DNA from: Macrobrachium rosenbergii
Lineage: Eukaryota; Arthropoda; Malacostraca; Decapoda; Palaemonidae
Length of the DNA stretch: 64,000 nt
Direction of reading: 5' to 3'
Assembly: GCF_040412425.1 (NCBI RefSeq)
Contig: NC_089794.1
Coordinates: 13,101,103-13,165,102, forward strand
Shown: positions 61,187-64,000 of the stretch, piece by piece
How the letters are laid out: every line of letters starts with the position of its first letter
Position numbering within the stretch: position 1 is the first letter of the stretch
Position numbers and translations under genes: made by a program
The notes under the pieces: generated by a model
Seen by the model: only the letters and a program-made list of their open reading frames with translations
What the model was told of the DNA's origin: nothing
Database searches by the model: none

Positions 61187-61990
61187 TCCATCCGTCTCTC
61201 TTCAGTCCCCACCTTCTTCCTTAATAGGCTGGGGACGGGTGTTCCCCACCTCCTTATATTCCTTCTTGGCTAAGAATAGGTGTAGGACCTGATATTTACA
61301 TCGTCGTGATGTCTGAATGTTGGTAAAAGTTCTCTGTAGCTGTTTCGGCTCAAGACTCGACACAGGTGTCAAGACAGTGTTAGAAAGGATGGATTGGGAA
61401 GTCTAGGTGACTCTGATTATAAAGGGGGCGACTGGATGGGAGATGTGAATTAATGATGCTGCTTTTAAGTGGGAATTACAACAGGAGGAAGAAACGAAAG
61501 GGCATACGTATTTGTACTTCTGATGCTATGTTAAGTATTTGATTTCATTTAATTTTTGTCAGGTCTTGACCTGTTTAGAAGGACTGGTGCAAAGGTGGCT
61601 TTAGTTAGTGGTTAATGTTGATTTTACGCATCTCTGAGGGGATTTCAACTCTTCTTTTTGTCTGCGTCACTAAAATTATTGTGCAGTTACATTAGAGGAA
61701 AATAACGGAGAATAATAACGATTCTTGCAAAGTTCGATGGGATGGGTAAACATATGCTCATATCTAGCCCAGGCTTAAAAAAAAAAAAAAAAAAATTGGT
61801 AAAGGAAATGGCGAAGAATAGGTTTTGATAGTAAAGAAGATAGGGTTACTTTTTAAATGTTAAAAGGTGATAAGAGTAAGAAATACAAAAGAAGGAAGAG
61901 AATTCCAAAGCTTGGGAGAATAAGGAAAGGAGTGGCCATTGATCCCTGGAATGTAGTGATTGTTAGGTTTGTCACTACTTTTTGGATGAA
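61187..61990. other. Unique sequence with poly-A at 61779-61795
   Basis: No element body was recognised in front of the poly-A run. No gene. Confidence 0.45.
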
Positions 61991-62034
61991 GTTCGTTAAC
62001 ATGCACTTTTCTTGGAAAAGAGAGAGAGAGAAAA

Positions 62035-62450
62035 AAAAACTTTATTCCTTTATCCTAATGAAAATTATTTTTATTCTCTCACCTTTAAGAAATCTGTTCA
62101 TCCTTTCATCCTGAATAAACTGTTTATCGTCCCATGTAAAACAAACTGTTTATCATCTCACTATCAGACGTCCTCGCTTCTTAAAAGGCTGTTTATTTTA
62201 AAATCATCAAGAAAGCTTTTTTTATATAACCTGAAGAATATTGTTTATCCTCGCATTCTAATGGAAACTGTTGAAATTAAAAAGATGGTTAACTCTTACA
62301 TCCAAACGACAGTTGTTTATAATACGCCATCAAAAAACTTTTTTTTATTATATTTACACAAAAAAAAAAATTTCAAATTTTACAAATGTTCATCGCCACG
62401 TCACAAAGAAATCAGTTTATATCTATTCTCTGAGGGGGCTGTTTGATATG
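62035..62450. repeat. Decayed tandem repeat with 'aactgtttatc' core
   Basis: 'aaactgtttatcgtcccat', 'aaactgtttatcatctcact', 'aggctgtttatttt', 'attgtttatcctcgcattct' and related phrases recur every 35-55 bp. Confidence 0.65.
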
Positions 62451-62468
62451 GTACCAACTGTTCGAAAA

Positions 62469-62531
62469 ATAATATATATATATATATATATTATATATAA
62501 TATATAATTTATATATATATATATATAATTA

Positions 62532-62571
<40 letters not shown>
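62469..62571. repeat. (AT)n-rich tract
   Basis: AT runs broken by short AATT/TTTA interruptions. Confidence 0.95.
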
Positions 62572-62574
<3 letters not shown>

Positions 62575-62616
62575 TATTCGTCTCTTTTGTGTTATAATAA
62601 CTTTGTGCTTGGTTCT

Positions 62617-62647
62617 CTGGATAAATTGTTTGCTTCTGAAAGCATGC

Positions 62648-62739
<92 letters not shown>

Positions 62740-62759
62740 ATTTTATATTTTATATATTA

Positions 62760-62840
<81 letters not shown>

Positions 62841-62874
62841 TGCGCCTGCTTTCAGAAGCAAACACTTTATCTAC
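62617..62874. repeat. Large palindrome: inverted arms around a (AT)n core
   Basis: The left arm includes 'gtttgcttctgaaagca' (62628-62644) and 'gcatatgtata'. The right arm (to 62863) includes 'tgctttcagaagcaaac' and 'tatacatatatgc'. Looser pairing extends a further 10 bp outward. The core (62651-62835) is AT repeats, itself self-complementary, so the 250-bp segment can fold into one long hairpin. Confidence 0.88.
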
Positions 62875-63175
62875 AGAATCAGCCACAAAGTCATTAAAAC
62901 ACCGAAGAGACGGATTAACCGTCGATGCCTTTTATCTTTTTTTCTGTGGCTCAAGGTATAACTCAACCACATCCACAAGTGCGAGGTAGTCTTGTCACCC
63001 TCAATGATGACAGATGACGAGGGAACCCCACGCCGGGAGTTACGCCATCAATACATAGCCATAAATCAGGGCTCCCTACTGCACCTCCCCTGCCTATGAA
63101 CTCCCACCCCCAAACACACAGGATACCCTCCGTTACCCGCCCTTCCCCCGCCCTCCTCCGATATCTTACCCCTTA

Positions 63176-63179
<4 letters not shown>

Positions 63180-63233
<54 letters not shown>

Positions 63234-63258
63234 ACTTCCACCGAATAATAATAATAGA

Positions 63259-63294
<36 letters not shown>

Positions 63295-63297
63295 TTA
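63180..63297. repeat. (CT)n and (ATT)n tracts
   Basis: CT lies at 63180-63233. AAT/ATT, meeting head to head, lies at 63247-63297. Confidence 0.95.
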
Positions 63298-63423
63298 GTA
63301 ATATCTTTATTATTAATATAATTGTAACAGGATTTTATAAATGGTAATGATAATAACCTTATTAATATTACTAACATACTCTTAAAATTATATTAAGATT
63401 ATTATTATTATTACTATTATTGA

Positions 63424-63426
<3 letters not shown>

Positions 63427-63460
<34 letters not shown>

Positions 63461-63462
63461 GA
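63427..63462. repeat. (AAT)n microsatellite
   Basis: Twelve AAT units, preceded at 63400-63420 by ATT units, giving another inverted ATT/AAT pair. Confidence 0.93.
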
Positions 63463-63683
63463 TGAGACTTTTACTCATATACAGAATTAATTATAGTAAT
63501 TTCTACCCCAATTAACAACGAAGAATGCGAGGGAATGTTTACCTACCCTTATCTCCTCTTCCTTACCTCGTTATCTTACTTCCTCCTCCGCCTCTTCATT
63601 CATTACCTCCACCTTTATTTCTCCCTCTTCTCTATTCTCGGTTCACTTACTTCCTTTTTGAACCTCCCTTTCCTTTTATATTC

Positions 63684-63760
63684 TCTGTGCGCAGTGGCAT
63701 TGCTTTCGGCTCACATCCCGGGTTCGATCACGTGTCGAGAAACGGAGGACTTGAGTACAT
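63684..63760 (+). mobile_element. Possible tRNA-derived SINE head (fragment)
   Basis: 'tgtgcgcagtggc' (from 63686) resembles a tRNA box A, and 'gggttcgatcac' (63720-63731) resembles a box B, about 30 bp apart with 'ctcggctcacatcccg'-like sequence between. A true tRNA fold is not present. No tail or second copy was seen. Confidence 0.4.
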
Positions 63761-63856
63761 TTCCATTCACTTCTAGCGTGTGTCTTGAACTGAGCAGGGA
63801 ATCTTGTGCCTAAATGTCAGTTGAATGTTGTTGGTCGCTGCTTGGGCTGGTGTGTT

Positions 63857-63859
<3 letters not shown>

Positions 63860-63909
<50 letters not shown>
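63860..63909. repeat. (GA)n microsatellite
   Basis: A pure GA run of about 24 units near the window end. Confidence 0.95.
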
Positions 63910-63910
<1 letters not shown>

Positions 63911-64000
63911 GATCAGTGCTCCGTTGAAATTTATACCATCATGGAAAAGAGGGGAAGGCCTCTCCCGGTGGAGTGAAAACCATTAAATCAAAAAGCATCG

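Overview
The window looks like intergenic and intronic DNA from an animal with a large, repeat-rich genome, most probably a decapod crustacean. Three things point there. Di- and trinucleotide microsatellites are extremely dense: (CT/GA)n, (AT)n, (AAT)n and (AC)n occur nearly every kilobase. Animal non-LTR and PIF/Harbinger transposon remains are present. There are also two copies of an interspersed repeat (its core says 'ggctagagggctgcaatttg') that I associate from memory with decapod genomes. The species assignment is inference. Almost every long open reading frame is a translated simple or tandem repeat, not a gene.

Layout. Positions 1-1300 hold AT-rich DNA with a two-copy duplication. Positions 1295-5915 hold a nearly full-length but dead non-LTR retrotransposon of Dong/R4-like type: a 5S-rRNA-like 5' end, a Myb-like N-terminal domain, a reverse transcriptase and a restriction-enzyme-like endonuclease. 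A 905-bp PIF/Harbinger-type DNA transposon (4232-5136) has jumped into it, carrying exon 1 of its own transposase. A second, 5'-truncated copy of the same retrotransposon lies inverted at 6885-7261. Both copies are bounded by (AAT)n-like tracts, as expected for elements that target TAA repeats.

From 7.3 to 44 kb the window is a patchwork of microsatellites, old decayed tandem repeats (unit about 30-165 bp) and stretches with nothing recognisable. The main array here is a 33-bp minisatellite at 14.4-17.1 kb. A MITE-like interspersed repeat with stem-loops occurs at 26.64-27.03 kb and 42.2-42.57 kb, each time inside or beside a decayed tandem array.

The one good candidate for a host gene is on the minus strand at 44077-44297. 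It is a first coding exon with an upstream in-frame stop, a signal peptide ending in AGNW and a consensus splice donor. It best fits the first exon of a secreted Wnt ligand, perhaps Wnt16. Upstream of it (44.3-45.1 kb) is a CpG-rich segment with two CCAAT boxes and a GC box in the matching orientation. No further exon was recognised at lower coordinates, so the first intron would be over 44 kb or the other exons lie outside the window.

From 45 to 64 kb there are more decayed tandem repeats, a 4.8-kb array of a 37-bp minisatellite (50.37-55.22 kb), a palindromic AT hairpin at 62.6 kb and a possible tRNA-SINE remnant at 63.7 kb. No rRNA gene, tRNA gene, CRISPR array or prokaryotic feature was seen.
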